Source: Rubrivivax sp.
Lineage (GTDB): Bacteria > Pseudomonadota > Gammaproteobacteria > Burkholderiales > Burkholderiaceae_C
DNA: 64,000 bases
Reading direction: 5' to 3'
Assembly: GCA_030681795.1 (NCBI GenBank)
Contig: JAUXRG010000048.1
Span: 1 to 64,000, forward strand
Below are positions 26,576-37,586 of the stretch, piece after piece. A program made the translations under genes and the position numbers. A model generated the notes under the pieces. The model worked only from the letters and a program-made list of their open reading frames with translations. It searched no databases and was not told the origin of the DNA. Numbering within the stretch: position 1 is the stretch's first letter; every line of letters begins with the position of its first letter.

Positions 26576-28276
26576 TCAGACGGCCGACGGGTCGGCCAAC
26601 GGGTCCTCTGCACCCAGGGCCGCAGCCATATTGGGCACGATATTCTCGGCGCCCAGCAGCGCCTCGAAGCCCGAACGCTGGATCAGCGACAGCGGCTGCT
26701 CGTTCACGTTGGCCAATACCAGCGCCACTGCGCGCCGCTGCAGCGCCCGATGCAACTGCTTGAGTGCGTCCAGGCCCGAGGTATCCACCGAGATCAGGCG
26801 GTGCATCTCCAGCACCACGGCACGCGTGCCGGGCTGCACACGCGCCGGCAGGTCCTCGATCTGCCCCACGGCGCCGAAGAAGAGCGAGCCGAAGAGCTCG
26901 AAGGCCTGCACGCCGGGGGGCAGCTCGTCGGGCCGGTGGTCCCGTACCTGAAACATCTGGCCCATGCGCCAGATGAAGAAGACGCAGGCCAGGATCAGGC
27001 CGACTTCCACCGCCACCGTGAGGTCGAAGACGACAGTCATCACGAAGGTGCCGACGAGGATGATGCGGTAGGTCAGCGCGAAGCGGGGCAGGCGCCTGAA
27101 TTCATGCCATTCGCCCATATTCCAGGCCACGAAGAGCAGGATGCCCGCCAGGGCCGCCAGCGGCACGTGCAGCGCCAGCGGTGCGGCGGCCAGCACCACG
27201 ACGAGCAGGGTGATGGCATGCACGATGCCCGCCACCGGGCTGGTGCCGCCGGCGCGCAGGTTGGTGACGGTGCGCGCGATGGTGCCCGTGGCCGGGATGC
27301 CACCGAACAGCGGCGTGATGAAGTTGGCGATGCCCTGGGCCATCAGCTCCTGGTTGGGGTCGTGGCGCGGCAGCTCGGCCAGGTTGTCGGCCACCCGTGC
27401 GCACAGCAGCGACTCGATGGCGCCGAGCAGCGCGATGGTGATCGTCGGGATCACCAACTGCTTGACCGTGGCCCAGCTGAACTCGGGCAGGGCGAAGGCC
27501 GGCAGGGTCTGCGGGATGCCGCCGAAGCGCGAGCCGATGGTCTCCACCGGCAGCTGCCAGACCACGGTGGCCACGGTGGCGCCGACCAGCGCCACGAGGG
27601 TGCCCGGCACATGCGCGGCCAGGCGCCGCAACTTGGCCACGGCACCCATCGGAGCCGTGGGCATGGTGTAGGACTTGGGCCACAGCACCACCGTGGCCAG
27701 GCAGGCCATGCCGATGAGCAAGGCCTGGAGATTGAAGCTGTCCAGGTGCTGGCCGAGCACGGCGATCTGGGTGAAGAAGTCGGCCGGCAGCTTGTCGATC
27801 TGCAGGCCCAGCAGGTCCTTCACCTGCGACAGCGCGATGAGCACGGCGATGCCGTTGGTGAAGCCGATGACGATGGAGATCGGGATGTAGCGCACCAGCG
27901 CGCCGAGCTTGAGCAGGCCCATCAGGAACAGCAGCACGCCGGCCATCGAAGTGGCGATGAGCAGGTTGGCCAGGCCGTAGCGTTCGACGATGCCGTAGAC
28001 GATGACGATGAACGCCCCCGCCGGCCCGCCGATCTGCACGTGCGAGCCGCCCAGCGCAGAAATCAGGAAGCCGGCGATGATCGCCGTGAACAGCCCCGCC
28101 TCGGGCTTGACGCCCGAGCCGATGGCAAAGGCCATGGCCAGCGGCAACGCCACGATGCCCACGGTGATGCCGGCGCCCAGGTCGGCGAAGAAGCGCTTGC
28201 GGCTGTAGCCCGGCAGGGCGTCCAGCAGCCTGGGCCGGAAGGGCTGCAGGCGTTGAATGTCGAACCAGGAGGCCAT
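26576..28276 (-). CDS. SulP family inorganic anion transporter
   Basis: Inner-membrane SLC26/SulP carrier, 566 residues, with 10-14 hydrophobic segments and a C-terminal STAS domain from about residue 440 (AVVLEMHRLISVDTSGLDAL is its nucleotide-binding-like core). The N-terminal ADLGAGITVGIVALPLAMAF is the SulP signature. It may move sulfate, bicarbonate or dicarboxylates; no neighbour indicates which. It follows metG after 16 bp and is probably co-transcribed with it. The start at 28276 gives the typical hydrophilic MASWFDIQRLQPFRP lead. Confidence 0.92.
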   Translation of the reverse strand: MASWFDIQRLQPFRPRLLDALPGYSRKRFFADLGAGITVGIVALPLAMAFAIGSGVKPEAGLFTAIIAGFLISALGGSHVQIGGPAGAFIVIVYGIVERYGLANLLIATSMAGVLLFLMGLLKLGALVRYIPISIVIGFTNGIAVLIALSQVKDLLGLQIDKLPADFFTQIAVLGQHLDSFNLQALLIGMACLATVVLWPKSYTMPTAPMGAVAKLRRLAAHVPGTLVALVGATVATVVWQLPVETIGSRFGGIPQTLPAFALPEFSWATVKQLVIPTITIALLGAIESLLCARVADNLAELPRHDPNQELMAQGIANFITPLFGGIPATGTIARTVTNLRAGGTSPVAGIVHAITLLVVVLAAAPLALHVPLAALAGILLFVAWNMGEWHEFRRLPRFALTYRIILVGTFVMTVVFDLTVAVEVGLILACVFFIWRMGQMFQVRDHRPDELPPGVQAFELFGSLFFGAVGQIEDLPARVQPGTRAVVLEMHRLISVDTSGLDALKQLHRALQRRAVALVLANVNEQPLSLIQRSGFEALLGAENIVPNMAAALGAEDPLADPSAV

Positions 28277-28292
28277 GCCCCGATCTTGCGCC

Positions 28293-30341
28293 CTACCTAA
28301 CCCGCAGGCCAGGCACCGCACCCGGCCAGGGTTCCAGCACATACAGGCCGGGGTGGCCTTTCTCGTCGGCATGGCTGGCGGCCAGCACCATGCCTTCGGA
28401 GACGCCGAACTTCATCTTGCGCGGCGCCAGGTTGGCCACCACCACCGTCAGCTTGCCGGCCAGCTGCTCGGGCTTGTAGGCGCTGGCGATGCCGCCGAAG
28501 ACGTTGCGCAGGCGCTCTTCGCCGACGTCCAGCGTCAGGCGCAGCAGCTTGGTGCTGCCTTCCACGCGTTCGGCCGCGACGATGCGCGCGATGCGCAGAT
28601 CGACCTTGGCGAAGTCGGCAATGACGATTTCCTCGGCCAGCGCTTCGCCGCCGGGCAGCAAGGGTTCGGCCACCGCCGCCGCCGGGGCCTCGAACAGCGC
28701 ATCGAGCTGCCTGGCGTCCACGCGCTGCATGAGGTGCTGGTATTCGCCGATGCTGTGGTGCCCGAGGGCGCGCGCGACGTCGGCCCACAGCAACGGCTCG
28801 ATCTGCAGGAAGGCTTCGACCTTGGCGGCCAGCGCCGGCATCACGGGCTTGAGGTACAGCGTGAGCAGCCGGAACGCCTCGATGCAGACGCTGCACACGT
28901 CGTGCAGCGCGGCGTCCATGCCGGGCTGCTTGGCCAGCTCCCAGGGCTTGTGGCGGTCCACGTATTCGTTCACGCGGTCGGCCAGCAGCATCACGTCGCG
29001 CAGCGCCTTGCCGAACTCGCGCTCCTCGTAGAGCCCCTTGAGGGCATCGGCGTGCGCGCGCAGACCGTCGAGCAGCACGCGGCCTTCGACGCCCAGGTCG
29101 GCCGACAGGCGCCCGGCGAAGCGCTTGCTCAGGAAGCCCGCGGCGCGGCTGGCGATATTGATGTACTTGCCCACCAGGTCGCTGTTGACGCGGGCGACGA
29201 AGTCCTCGGGGTTGAAGTCGAGGTCTTCGACGCGGCCATTGAGCTTGGCGGCGATGTAGTAGCGCAGCCATTCGGCATTCAGGCCCAGTTCCAGGTATCT
29301 GAGAGGGCTGATGCCGGTGCCGCGGCTCTTGCTCATCTTCTCGCCGCTGACCGTGAGGTGACCGTGCACGAAGACGCGGTCGGGCACCTTGCGGCCGCTG
29401 AATTTGAGCGTGGCCGGCCAGAACAGGGTGTGGAAGGTGACGATGTCCTTGCCGATGAAGTGGATCTGCTCGACCGCGGGGTCGGCCAGGTAGGCGTCGA
29501 AGTCGACGCCGATCTTGGTCAGCCAGTTCTGCAGCGAGGCGAGGTAGCCGATGGGCGCGTCCAGCCAGACGTAGAAATATTTGCCCGGTGCGTCGGGAAT
29601 CTCGATGCCGAAGTAGGGCGCCTCGCGGCTGATGTCCCAGTCTCCCAGGCGGGACTTGCCGGCCTCGTCGCGCGCGAACCATTCCTTGACCTTGTTGGCC
29701 ACTTCGGGCTGCAGGCGACCGTCCTGCGTCCAGCCTTCGAGGAATTCGACGCAGCGCGGGTCCGACAGGCGGAAGAAAAAATGCTCACTGGTCTTGAGCA
29801 CGGGCGTGGCGCCCGAGAGTGCCGAGTACGGGTTGCGCAGTTCGGTGGGCGCATAGACGGCGCCGCAGGCCTCGCAGTTGTCGCCGTACTGGTCCTTGGC
29901 GCCACAGCTGGGGCATTCGCCCTTGATGAAGCGGTCGGGCAGGAACATGCCCTTCTCGGGGTCGTAGAACTGCTCGACCTCGCGCATGTCGATGAGATCG
30001 TTCTTGCGCAGTGCCCGGTAGATGCTGCGCGCCAGCGCGTGGTTCTCGGGGCCGTCGGTGGAATGCCAGTTGTCGAAAGCGATATGAAAGCCGTCGAGGG
30101 TGGGCTTGCGCCCGGCGGCGATGCCGGCCACGAACTGCTGCGGCGTCAGGCCGGCCTTCTCGGCCGCGATCATGATGGGCGCGCCGTGGGCATCGTCGGC
30201 GCAGACGAAGTGCACTTCGTGGCCCTGCATGCGCTGGAAGCGCACCCAGGTGTCGGCCTGGACATATTCCATGATGTGCCCGATGTGGAACGGGCCGTTG
30301 GCGTAGGGCAGGGCGGTGGTGACGAAGAGCTTGCGTGGCAT
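28293..30341 (-). CDS. metG: Methionyl-tRNA synthetase
   Basis: Charges tRNA-Met, including the initiator. The 682-residue protein has HIGH as [15 protein letters not shown], a zinc knuckle with [19 protein letters not shown], and KMSKS as [13 protein letters not shown]. The C-terminal EMAP/Trbp111-like tRNA-binding and dimerisation domain spans about residues 580-682 ([20 protein letters not shown]). TAGAAT on the minus strand (plus 30349-30354) lies 7 nt before the ATG at 30341 with no ribosome-binding site between. Divergent from a secreted protein gene. Confidence 0.97.
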   Translation of the reverse strand: MPRKLFVTTALPYANGPFHIGHIMEYVQADTWVRFQRMQGHEVHFVCADDAHGAPIMIAAEKAGLTPQQFVAGIAAGRKPTLDGFHIAFDNWHSTDGPENHALARSIYRALRKNDLIDMREVEQFYDPEKGMFLPDRFIKGECPSCGAKDQYGDNCEACGAVYAPTELRNPYSALSGATPVLKTSEHFFFRLSDPRCVEFLEGWTQDGRLQPEVANKVKEWFARDEAGKSRLGDWDISREAPYFGIEIPDAPGKYFYVWLDAPIGYLASLQNWLTKIGVDFDAYLADPAVEQIHFIGKDIVTFHTLFWPATLKFSGRKVPDRVFVHGHLTVSGEKMSKSRGTGISPLRYLELGLNAEWLRYYIAAKLNGRVEDLDFNPEDFVARVNSDLVGKYINIASRAAGFLSKRFAGRLSADLGVEGRVLLDGLRAHADALKGLYEEREFGKALRDVMLLADRVNEYVDRHKPWELAKQPGMDAALHDVCSVCIEAFRLLTLYLKPVMPALAAKVEAFLQIEPLLWADVARALGHHSIGEYQHLMQRVDARQLDALFEAPAAAVAEPLLPGGEALAEEIVIADFAKVDLRIARIVAAERVEGSTKLLRLTLDVGEERLRNVFGGIASAYKPEQLAGKLTVVVANLAPRKMKFGVSEGMVLAASHADEKGHPGLYVLEPWPGAVPGLRVR

Positions 30342-30446
30342 GCCGGCGATTCTAGGAGGCGCACGGCCACCTTCGGGCGGGCCCTGTGCTGCACACAATG
30401 CCATCATCGAAGCTCTTTGCCCGCCGGACGCCATCGAGCGCTTGCC

Positions 30447-30938
30447 ATGACCCGTTCATTGATTGCCCTGACCCTGTGCGGTCTCTTCGCCACGGGCGCC
30501 GCCCTGGCGGCCGACGATGCGGCCCTGCGCCGCTGCCGCGCCCTGGCCGACGCGCCCGCGCGCTTGGCCTGCTACGACGCCTTGCCCCTGGGCGCCGCGG
30601 CGGCAGCGGCTACGGCGGCTGCGCCTGGAGCGCAGACGATGGGGACCCCGCCAGTGGCGGCCGCCGCACCCGCTGCCACGCCCGCCACCTTCGGCCTCGA
30701 GCAGCAGCGTGCGGAGCTGCCCGAAATCAACAGCCGCATCGCCGGGCGCTTCGAAGGCTGGGGCCCGCGCAGCCGCATCCGGCTGGCCAACGGCCAGCTC
30801 TGGCAGGTCAGCGACGACAGCTCGGGCGTGTACGACCTCATGGACCCCAAGGTGACCGTGCGGCGTGCGACCCTGGGCAGCTTCATTCTGGAGATCGAAG
30901 GCGCGCGGCGTGCACCCCGGGTGCGTCGCGTCGAATGA
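30447..30938 (+). CDS. Hypothetical exported protein
   Basis: A 163-residue protein with a clear signal peptide ([19 protein letters not shown], cleavage probably after residue 22). Next comes a [17 protein letters not shown] segment resembling the N-terminal two-cysteine helix seen in several envelope proteins (two Cys that could form a disulfide). An Ala/Pro-rich linker leads to a C-terminal beta-rich region ([20 protein letters not shown]). I cannot assign a function. It ends one base before the sensor kinase on the opposite strand. Confidence 0.7.
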   Translation: MTRSLIALTLCGLFATGAALAADDAALRRCRALADAPARLACYDALPLGAAAAAATAAAPGAQTMGTPPVAAAAPAATPATFGLEQQRAELPEINSRIAGRFEGWGPRSRIRLANGQLWQVSDDSSGVYDLMDPKVTVRRATLGSFILEIEGARRAPRVRRVE

Positions 30939-32975
30939 CTACGCCGCGCCGGTCTTCAGGCGCACCGTGAAGACGGCGCCACCGCCCTCGCGGTTGGCGG
31001 CGACGATGTCCCCGCCGTAGCGTTCGACGATGCCGCGGCTGATCCACAGCCCCAGCCCCGTGCCGCCCTTCTTGGCCGTGAAGAAGGGCTGGAACAGCCG
31101 GGCCAGGGTTTCCGGGGCCAGCCCGGGGCCGGTGTCGGCCACGGCGATTTCGACCCCGTCGGCGCCGGCATCGCGCGTGCTGAGCCTGAGCGTGCCGCCC
31201 TGGCCCATGGCGTGCAGGGCGTTGACCAGCAGGTTCACCAGCACCTGCTGCAGCTCCTGGCGGTTGATCGCCACGCTGCGCGTCGCTTGCCCGTCGCGCT
31301 GCACCTGGATGCCGGTGCGGGCCAGCAGGTGGTCCACCAGCACCAGGCCCTCGTCCAGCGCCCGCGTGGGGTCCAGGGCCTCGACGTAGCCGGCGTATTC
31401 GGTCGGCCGGGCGAACTGCAGGAGTTGCGTCACCACCAGGCGCATGCGCTCGATCTGCTCGTCCACGAGTTTGAATTCAGACGCCACGCAGGCCTGGCCT
31501 TGGGGGCCCAGCAGCTCGCGCATCAGGTCGAGGTTGCCCTGGATCACGGCGATCGGGTTGTTGACCTCGTGCGCGATCGAGGCCGTGAGCTGGCCCACCG
31601 TGGCGAGCTTCTCGCTGCGCACCAGCTGCTGCTGGGCTTCTTCCAGCGCCCGCGTGCGCTCCTCGAGTGCCAGCGTGCGTTGGGCCACCTTGGCGTCGAG
31701 CTCGGCGTTCCAGCGCCGCAGCTCGCGCGTATGTTCGTCGACCACGCCCAGCAGGCGGTCGAGGTGGCGCGCCAGGCGCCCGATCTCGTCGCCGCTGGCC
31801 ACCGCGCCCACGCGCGCGTCCATCGCGCCGCCTTCCACCTGCTGCATGGTGGCTTCCATTTGCTCCAGCGGGCGAAAGATGGCGCGCGCCCAGCGCAACG
31901 AGACGAAGGCCGCCACCACCATCACGGCGATGAAGAGGGCGCTGATGCTCGCCAGCGCCACATATTTCAGCTGCGTGAACGGCTGCTCGAGGATGCCGAC
32001 GTAGAGCATGCCGATGCGCCGGCCGGCGCTGTCGACCAGGGGCTGGTAGCCCGAGACATACCACTCGTCGACGACGAAGGCGCGGTCCAGCCAGGTGTGG
32101 CCGCGGCCGAGCACGGCGTCGCGCACGGTCTGCGAAACGCGGGTGCCGATGGCGCGGTCCTGTGTCTCACCACCGAACAGGCGCACGTTGGTGCTGATGC
32201 GCACGTCGTCGAGAAACAGCGTCACCGTGCCACGGCTGCCCCACTGCGAAAACGGCAGCGAGCCTTCGGGGTAGACGATCTCGTTGATATGGTCGATGAG
32301 CGCCAGGTTGCGGTTGAGCAGAACGCCGCCGCTCAAGTGGCCGAGCAGCTGCCCGTCGGCCCCGCGCACCGCCCGCGTGGCCCGTAGCACCATGGCGCGG
32401 CTCTCGACCGTGCTCGCCGTGGGCGCGGCGCTGCGCGTAGGCACGAGCGGCACCGGCACGCGCTGGCGCAAGGCCGCCGGCAGCAGGGCCAGCTCGGCCG
32501 GCGGCAGCACCTCGACGCCGGTGCGCTCGGCCAGGCGGCCCGGTGGCGCCTTCGCGGCGGCCGGGGCCGTGCCGCTTTCGGTGGCCAGCAGCGTGCCATC
32601 CGGGGCGTGTAGATGAATGAAGTCCAGCCGTTCGCGGCGCGCCAGCCTCGCTAGAAGTGGCGTCAGATCGGCCATCGCGCCGGGTTCGACCAGGGCGCGG
32701 TTCAAGGCGTGGGACTCGGCCACCGTGCCCGTGCTCGCACCCACCTCGCCGAGCACGCGCTCGAAATAGCCCTGCGCCACCGCCAGGTCGGAGCGCACCT
32801 TGGTGAGCAGCAGGCGGTCTATGCCTTCGTCGCCCCACCACAGCAGGAAGGCACCGAGCAGCGGCAGCACGCCCACCAGCGGCAGCAGCACCATCGCCAG
32901 CAGCTTGTTGCGGATCGACAGTCGCGTGCGGGGTGCCGCGGTCGCCGGGGGGTGGGGGGATGCGTGGGGGTCCAT
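30939..32975 (-). CDS. Cache-HAMP sensor histidine kinase, orphan
   Basis: A 678-residue membrane kinase. TM1 is near residues 25-46. A large periplasmic sensor follows (about 47-325), probably a double-Cache fold, ending at YVSGYQPLVDSAGRRIGMLYVG. TM2 is near 330-352, then HAMP and a coiled coil. HisKA has SIAHEVNNPIAV (His469), and the ATPase domain has VNLLVNALHAM, DTGPGLAPE and GGTGLGLWIS. The NtrB/DctB-like HEVNNP box is intact. No response regulator is adjacent; the start codon lies 37 bp from that of the divergent formate dehydrogenase operon, so shared regulation is possible. A phosphorylation partner elsewhere must be assumed. Confidence 0.88.
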   Translation of the reverse strand: MDPHASPHPPATAAPRTRLSIRNKLLAMVLLPLVGVLPLLGAFLLWWGDEGIDRLLLTKVRSDLAVAQGYFERVLGEVGASTGTVAESHALNRALVEPGAMADLTPLLARLARRERLDFIHLHAPDGTLLATESGTAPAAAKAPPGRLAERTGVEVLPPAELALLPAALRQRVPVPLVPTRSAAPTASTVESRAMVLRATRAVRGADGQLLGHLSGGVLLNRNLALIDHINEIVYPEGSLPFSQWGSRGTVTLFLDDVRISTNVRLFGGETQDRAIGTRVSQTVRDAVLGRGHTWLDRAFVVDEWYVSGYQPLVDSAGRRIGMLYVGILEQPFTQLKYVALASISALFIAVMVVAAFVSLRWARAIFRPLEQMEATMQQVEGGAMDARVGAVASGDEIGRLARHLDRLLGVVDEHTRELRRWNAELDAKVAQRTLALEERTRALEEAQQQLVRSEKLATVGQLTASIAHEVNNPIAVIQGNLDLMRELLGPQGQACVASEFKLVDEQIERMRLVVTQLLQFARPTEYAGYVEALDPTRALDEGLVLVDHLLARTGIQVQRDGQATRSVAINRQELQQVLVNLLVNALHAMGQGGTLRLSTRDAGADGVEIAVADTGPGLAPETLARLFQPFFTAKKGGTGLGLWISRGIVERYGGDIVAANREGGGAVFTVRLKTGAA

Positions 32976-33012
32976 GCCGGCGGCGATCGTAGCTGCGCTA
33001 CGCTCTCGGGCC

Positions 33013-34740
33013 ATGGCCCACACCCTACCCGTCGTGAATACCGAGCTGCTGGAACGCCAGCGCAAGCGCAAGCAGCCCAAGGGCCGTGCGGTGGCCCCCG
33101 AGGTCCGTGCCGAGCTGTGGTCCTGGCTGGGCAGCGCGCCGCCGCGGCGCGACCTGCTGATCGAATACCTGCACCTCATCAACGACCGCCTGGGCGTGCT
33201 GCCGGTGGCGCACCTGGCCGCGCTGGCGCAGTGGATGAACCTGTCGCAGGCCGAGGTCTTCGAAGTGGCGAGCTTCTATCACCACTTCGAAGTCCAAAAG
33301 GACGGCGCCGCAGGCGTTGTGACACCGCCGCCCGCGCTGACCGTGCGCGTCTGCGAAGGCCTGGCCTGCGAGATGGCCGGCGCGCGGGAACTGCTGCGGC
33401 GCCTGCCCGCGATCCTGGGCCGCGAGGTGCGCGTGAAGGCCGCCCCCTGCGTGGGCCGCTGCGAAAGCGCGCCGGTGGCCGTCGTGCACCAGCATGCGCT
33501 GGCGCAGGCCAGCGTGGCCACCGTGCAGGTCGCCGTGCAGGCCGGCCACACCCAAGCCCAGGCCACGGCGCATATCGGCTATGAGGCCTACCGCAGCGCC
33601 GGCGGCTACGCCTTGCTGCGTGAATGCGTGGGCGGCCTGCGCAGCGCCGAGAGCCTGATCGCCACGCTCGAAGACGCCGGCCTGCGCGGCCTGGGCGGCG
33701 CGGGCTTCCCGGCCGGGCGCAAATGGCGCCTGGTGCGTGCGCAGCCGGCGCCGCGCTTGATGGCGGTGAATATCGACGAGGGCGAGCCCGGCACCTTCAA
33801 GGACCGCTGGTATCTCGAGCGCGACCCGCACCGCTTCCTCGAAGGCCTGCTGCTGGCGGCCTGGGCGGTGGGGGTGGACGCGGTCTACATCTATCTTCGT
33901 GACGAGTACCCCGCCTGCCGCGCCATGCTCGCGGCCGAACTGGAGCGGCTGCGCGACGAGCCTCCGGTGCCGGCCCAGGCGGGCTGGGCAATGCCGGCGC
34001 TGGAGCTGCGGCGCGGCGCCGGCGCTTACATCTGCGGCGAAGAGTCGGCGATGATCGAATCGATCGAGGGCAAGCGCGGCCTGCCGCGCCTGCGCCCGCC
34101 CTATGTCGCCGAGGTCGGCCTGTTCGGCCGGCCGACGCTGGAGCACAACTTCGAGACCCTGTACCAGGTGCGCGAGATCGTCGAAAAAGGCGCCGCCTGG
34201 TTCGCGGCCCAGGGCCGCCACGGGCGCAAGGGGCTGCGCAATTTCTCGGTCAGCGGGCGCGTGGCGGTGCCCGGGGTGAAGCTCGCGCCGGCGGGCATCA
34301 CGCTGCGCGAGCTGGTCGATGAATTCTGCGGTGGCATGCAGCCCGGCCACGAGCTCTACGCCTACCTGCCCGGCGGCGCTTCTGGGGGCATCCTGCCGGC
34401 GGCGCTGGCCGATGTGCCGCTGGATTTCGACACCCTGCAGCCCCACGGCGGCTTCATCGGCTCGGCCGCCGTCATCGTGCTCTCGCAGCACGACCGCGCG
34501 GTGGATGCGGCGCGCAATGTCATGCGCTTTTTCAGGGACGAGTCCTGCGGCCAGTGCACGCCTTGCCGCGCCGGCACCGCCAAGGCCAGCGCGCTGCTCG
34601 AGGCGCCGCAATGGGACCTGCCGCTGTTGGCGGACCTCTCGCAGGTGATGCGCGACGCCTCGATCTGCGGCCTGGGCCAGGCGGCGCCCAATGTGATGGA
34701 CTGTGTGATCAGGCATTTCTCGCAGGAGCTGACGTCGTGA
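33013..34740 (+). CDS. NAD-dependent formate dehydrogenase, fused gamma-beta (FdsG-FdsB / NuoE-NuoF) subunit
   Basis: Diaphorase part of a cytoplasmic formate dehydrogenase, passing electrons to NAD+. Residues 1 to about 175 are NuoE/FdsG-like with four [2Fe-2S] cysteines in VCEGLAC and APCVGRC. The rest is NuoF/FdsB-like: FMN site GLGGAGFPAGRKW, NADH site GAGAYICGEESAM, and a [4Fe-4S] site ESCGQCTPCR with a later Cys in SICGLGQ. In the well-known fds operons these are two genes; here they are one 575-residue chain. The stop overlaps the GTG of the alpha subunit gene. Confidence 0.92.
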   Translation: MAHTLPVVNTELLERQRKRKQPKGRAVAPEVRAELWSWLGSAPPRRDLLIEYLHLINDRLGVLPVAHLAALAQWMNLSQAEVFEVASFYHHFEVQKDGAAGVVTPPPALTVRVCEGLACEMAGARELLRRLPAILGREVRVKAAPCVGRCESAPVAVVHQHALAQASVATVQVAVQAGHTQAQATAHIGYEAYRSAGGYALLRECVGGLRSAESLIATLEDAGLRGLGGAGFPAGRKWRLVRAQPAPRLMAVNIDEGEPGTFKDRWYLERDPHRFLEGLLLAAWAVGVDAVYIYLRDEYPACRAMLAAELERLRDEPPVPAQAGWAMPALELRRGAGAYICGEESAMIESIEGKRGLPRLRPPYVAEVGLFGRPTLEHNFETLYQVREIVEKGAAWFAAQGRHGRKGLRNFSVSGRVAVPGVKLAPAGITLRELVDEFCGGMQPGHELYAYLPGGASGGILPAALADVPLDFDTLQPHGGFIGSAAVIVLSQHDRAVDAARNVMRFFRDESCGQCTPCRAGTAKASALLEAPQWDLPLLADLSQVMRDASICGLGQAAPNVMDCVIRHFSQELTS

Positions 34741-37586
34741 GCGCCCTGGCACGCGATGTCGGCGCCGGCCTGAACTTCATGCTGGACGGGCGCGAAGTCA
34801 GCGCCGGGGCGCACGAATCGATCCTCGACGTGGCGCAGCGCGTGGGCCGGGCCGTGCCGCACCTGTGCTCGGCGCCGGGGCTGGAGCCCGCCGGCAACTG
34901 CCGCGCCTGCATGGTGGAGATCGCCGGCGAGCGCGTGCTTGCTGCGTCCTGCTGCCGCAAGCCCACCGAGGGCATGCAGGTGAGCACCGCCAGCGAGCGC
35001 GCGCGCAAGGCGCAGGCCCTGGTGCTGGAGTTGCTGCAATCCGATTTGCCCGAAGCCGCGCACCGCCGGCACAACGAGGTCGACGAATGGGCGGCCCGCC
35101 TGGGCCTGGGCCGGCCGCGCTTCGCCCCGCGCGCCGCGGTGCCGGCCGATCTTTCGCATGCCGCCATTGCCGTCAACCTGGACGCCTGCATCCAGTGCAC
35201 GCGCTGCCTGCGCGCCTGCCGCGACGTGCAGGTCAACGGCGTCATCGGCCTGGCCGGCCGGGGCGAGCACGCACGCATCGTCTTCGACATGGAAGACGCC
35301 CTGGGCCAGAGCACTTGCGTGGCCTGCGGCGAATGCGTGCAGGCCTGCCCCACGGGTGCGCTGGCGCCGGCCCTTGAAGCGGCGCAGCAGCGGCCCGACA
35401 AGGCGGTCGATTCGATCTGCCCCTATTGCGGCGTGGGCTGCCTGCTCACCTGGCACGTCAAGGACGACCGCATCGTTTTCGTCGAGGGGCGCGACGGCCC
35501 GGCCAACCGCGGTCGGCTGTGCGTGAAGGGCCGCTACGGTTTCGACTACCCGCGCCACCCGCATCGCCTCACGGTGCCGCTGATCCGCCGCGCCGATGCG
35601 CCCAAGTCCGCCGCGAGCGTGACGGACCCCGTGAAGGCGCGCGCGTATTTCCGTGAAGCGAGCTGGGACGAGGCGCTGGCCGTGGCCGGTGGTGGCCTGC
35701 GACAGCTGCGCGACACGCATGGCGCGAAGGCTCTCGCCGGCTTCGGTTCGGCCAAGGGCAGCAACGAAGAGGCTTACCTCTTCCAGAAGCTCGTGCGCCT
35801 GGGTTTCGGCAGCAACAACGTCGACCACTGCACGCGGCTGTGCCATGCCTCGAGCGTGGCGGCGCTGCTCGAGGGGCTGGGTTCGGGCTCGGTGAGCAAC
35901 CCGGTGCGGGATGTGTTGCAGGCAGAGGTGGTGATCGTCATCGGCGCCAATCCCAGCGTGAACCACCCGGTGGCGGCGACCTGGATCAAGAACGCGGTCA
36001 ACGCAGGCACGAAGCTCATCGTGATCGACCCGCGGCGCGGCGAACTCGCACGCCACGCGCACCGCTTCCTGCAGTTCGCGCCCGGGGCCGACGTGGCGCT
36101 GCTGAACTCGATGATGCATGTCATCGTCGAAGAGGGCCGGGTCGCCCCGGCCTTCATCGCGGCGCGCACCGAGGGTTTCGAAGCCCTGGCGGAGCATGTG
36201 CGCGGCTACAGCCCCGAGGCCATGGCGCCGGTCACCGGCATCGCCGCCGAGACGGTGCGCGAAGTGGCGCGGCTGTATGCCAGCAGCCAGGCCTCGATGA
36301 TCCTGTGGGGCATGGGCATCAGCCAGCATGTGCATGGCACCGACAACGCGCGCTGCCTCATCGCGCTGGCGCTCATGACCGGGCAGATCGGCCGCCCCGG
36401 CACCGGCCTGCACCCGCTGCGCGGCCAGAACAACGTGCAGGGCGCGTCGGACTCCGGCCTCATCCCGATGATGTTCCCCGACTACCAGCGCGTCACCGAT
36501 GCGCAGGCGTGCCAGCGCATGGCCGCGGCCTGGGGCGTGGCGCCGCAGCAGCTGGACGCCGAGCCCGGTCTGACGGTGGTGGAGGTGATGAACGCCGCGC
36601 TCGCCGGCCGGGTGCGCGGCATGCTGGTGATGGGCGAGAACCCGGCCATGAGCGACCCCGACGTGAACCATGCGCGCCAGGCGCTGGCCGGCCTGGAGAT
36701 GCTGGTGGTGCAGGACATCTTCCTCACCGAAACCGCCTGCCTGGCCGACGTGCTGCTGCCGGCCTCGGCCTTCGCCGAAAAGACCGGCAGCTTCACCAAT
36801 ACCGATCGCACCCTGCAGCTCGGCCGTGCCGCCCTGGGCCTGCCCGGGCAGGCCCGGCAGGACCTGTGGATCCTGACTGCGCTGGCGGCCCAGCTCGGGC
36901 TGGACTGGAGCGGCTACGGCGCCACGCCGGCCGATGGCAGCGCCGCGGCGGCGGCGGTCTTCGCCGAGATGCGGCAGGTGATGCCCAGCATCGCCGGCAT
37001 CACCTGGGAGCGCCTGCAGCGCGAAGGCAGCGTCACCACCCCCTGCGCGCACGAAGGCGACGCCGGCGAGGCGGTGATCTTCACCGAGCATTTCCACACG
37101 CCCAACGGGCGCGGCCGCTTCGTGCCGGCGGACATCGTGCCGCCCGACGAGCGGCCCGATGCCGAGTACCCGCTGGTGCTCATCACCGGCCGCCAGCTCG
37201 AGCACTGGCACACCGGCAGCATGACGCGGCGCTCGGCCGTGCTCGACGCCATCGAACCCGACCCGGTGGCGCTGCTGCACCCGGCTGACCTGGAGCGCCT
37301 GGGCGTGCGGCCCGGTGAGCTGCTGACCCTGGAATCGCGCCGCGGCCAGGTCAGCCTGTACGCGCGAGCCGACGACGGCACGCCGCCGGGCGCGGTATTC
37401 GTGGCCTTCTGCTGGTACGAGGCGGCGGCCAACAAGCTCACCAACCCCGCACTGGACCCGGTGGCCAAGATCCCCGAATTCAAATACTGCGCGGTGCGCG
37501 CGCGGGCGGGCGGTGCGGCGCCGCTCACCGGCAGCTTCGGCGGCGGGCAGATGCTGCAGGCCAGGCCAACCGAGGGACGCCCATGA
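34737..37586 (+). CDS. Formate dehydrogenase alpha subunit, molybdopterin type
   Basis: Catalytic subunit oxidising formate to CO2, 949 residues. An N-terminal NuoG-like [2Fe-2S] domain has Cys44, Cys55, Cys58 and Cys72. Two [4Fe-4S] clusters follow ([11 protein letters not shown] and [11 protein letters not shown]), then the MopB [4Fe-4S] site (CPYCGVGC). The molybdenum/tungsten bis-MGD domain carries the catalytic cysteine-histidine pair in [10 protein letters not shown], so it is a Cys enzyme with no selenocysteine. The GTG start at 34737 overlaps the upstream stop (GTGA). The accessory fdsC and fdsD genes that usually follow are absent; threonine aldolase follows instead. Confidence 0.94.
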   Translation: MSALARDVGAGLNFMLDGREVSAGAHESILDVAQRVGRAVPHLCSAPGLEPAGNCRACMVEIAGERVLAASCCRKPTEGMQVSTASERARKAQALVLELLQSDLPEAAHRRHNEVDEWAARLGLGRPRFAPRAAVPADLSHAAIAVNLDACIQCTRCLRACRDVQVNGVIGLAGRGEHARIVFDMEDALGQSTCVACGECVQACPTGALAPALEAAQQRPDKAVDSICPYCGVGCLLTWHVKDDRIVFVEGRDGPANRGRLCVKGRYGFDYPRHPHRLTVPLIRRADAPKSAASVTDPVKARAYFREASWDEALAVAGGGLRQLRDTHGAKALAGFGSAKGSNEEAYLFQKLVRLGFGSNNVDHCTRLCHASSVAALLEGLGSGSVSNPVRDVLQAEVVIVIGANPSVNHPVAATWIKNAVNAGTKLIVIDPRRGELARHAHRFLQFAPGADVALLNSMMHVIVEEGRVAPAFIAARTEGFEALAEHVRGYSPEAMAPVTGIAAETVREVARLYASSQASMILWGMGISQHVHGTDNARCLIALALMTGQIGRPGTGLHPLRGQNNVQGASDSGLIPMMFPDYQRVTDAQACQRMAAAWGVAPQQLDAEPGLTVVEVMNAALAGRVRGMLVMGENPAMSDPDVNHARQALAGLEMLVVQDIFLTETACLADVLLPASAFAEKTGSFTNTDRTLQLGRAALGLPGQARQDLWILTALAAQLGLDWSGYGATPADGSAAAAAVFAEMRQVMPSIAGITWERLQREGSVTTPCAHEGDAGEAVIFTEHFHTPNGRGRFVPADIVPPDERPDAEYPLVLITGRQLEHWHTGSMTRRSAVLDAIEPDPVALLHPADLERLGVRPGELLTLESRRGQVSLYARADDGTPPGAVFVAFCWYEAAANKLTNPALDPVAKIPEFKYCAVRARAGGAAPLTGSFGGGQMLQARPTEGRP

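Noticed and set aside
34900..36000. Selenocysteine formate dehydrogenase
   Set aside because: The catalytic position is encoded as Cys (CTRLCHAS), there is no in-frame TGA, and no SECIS-like hairpin is needed.
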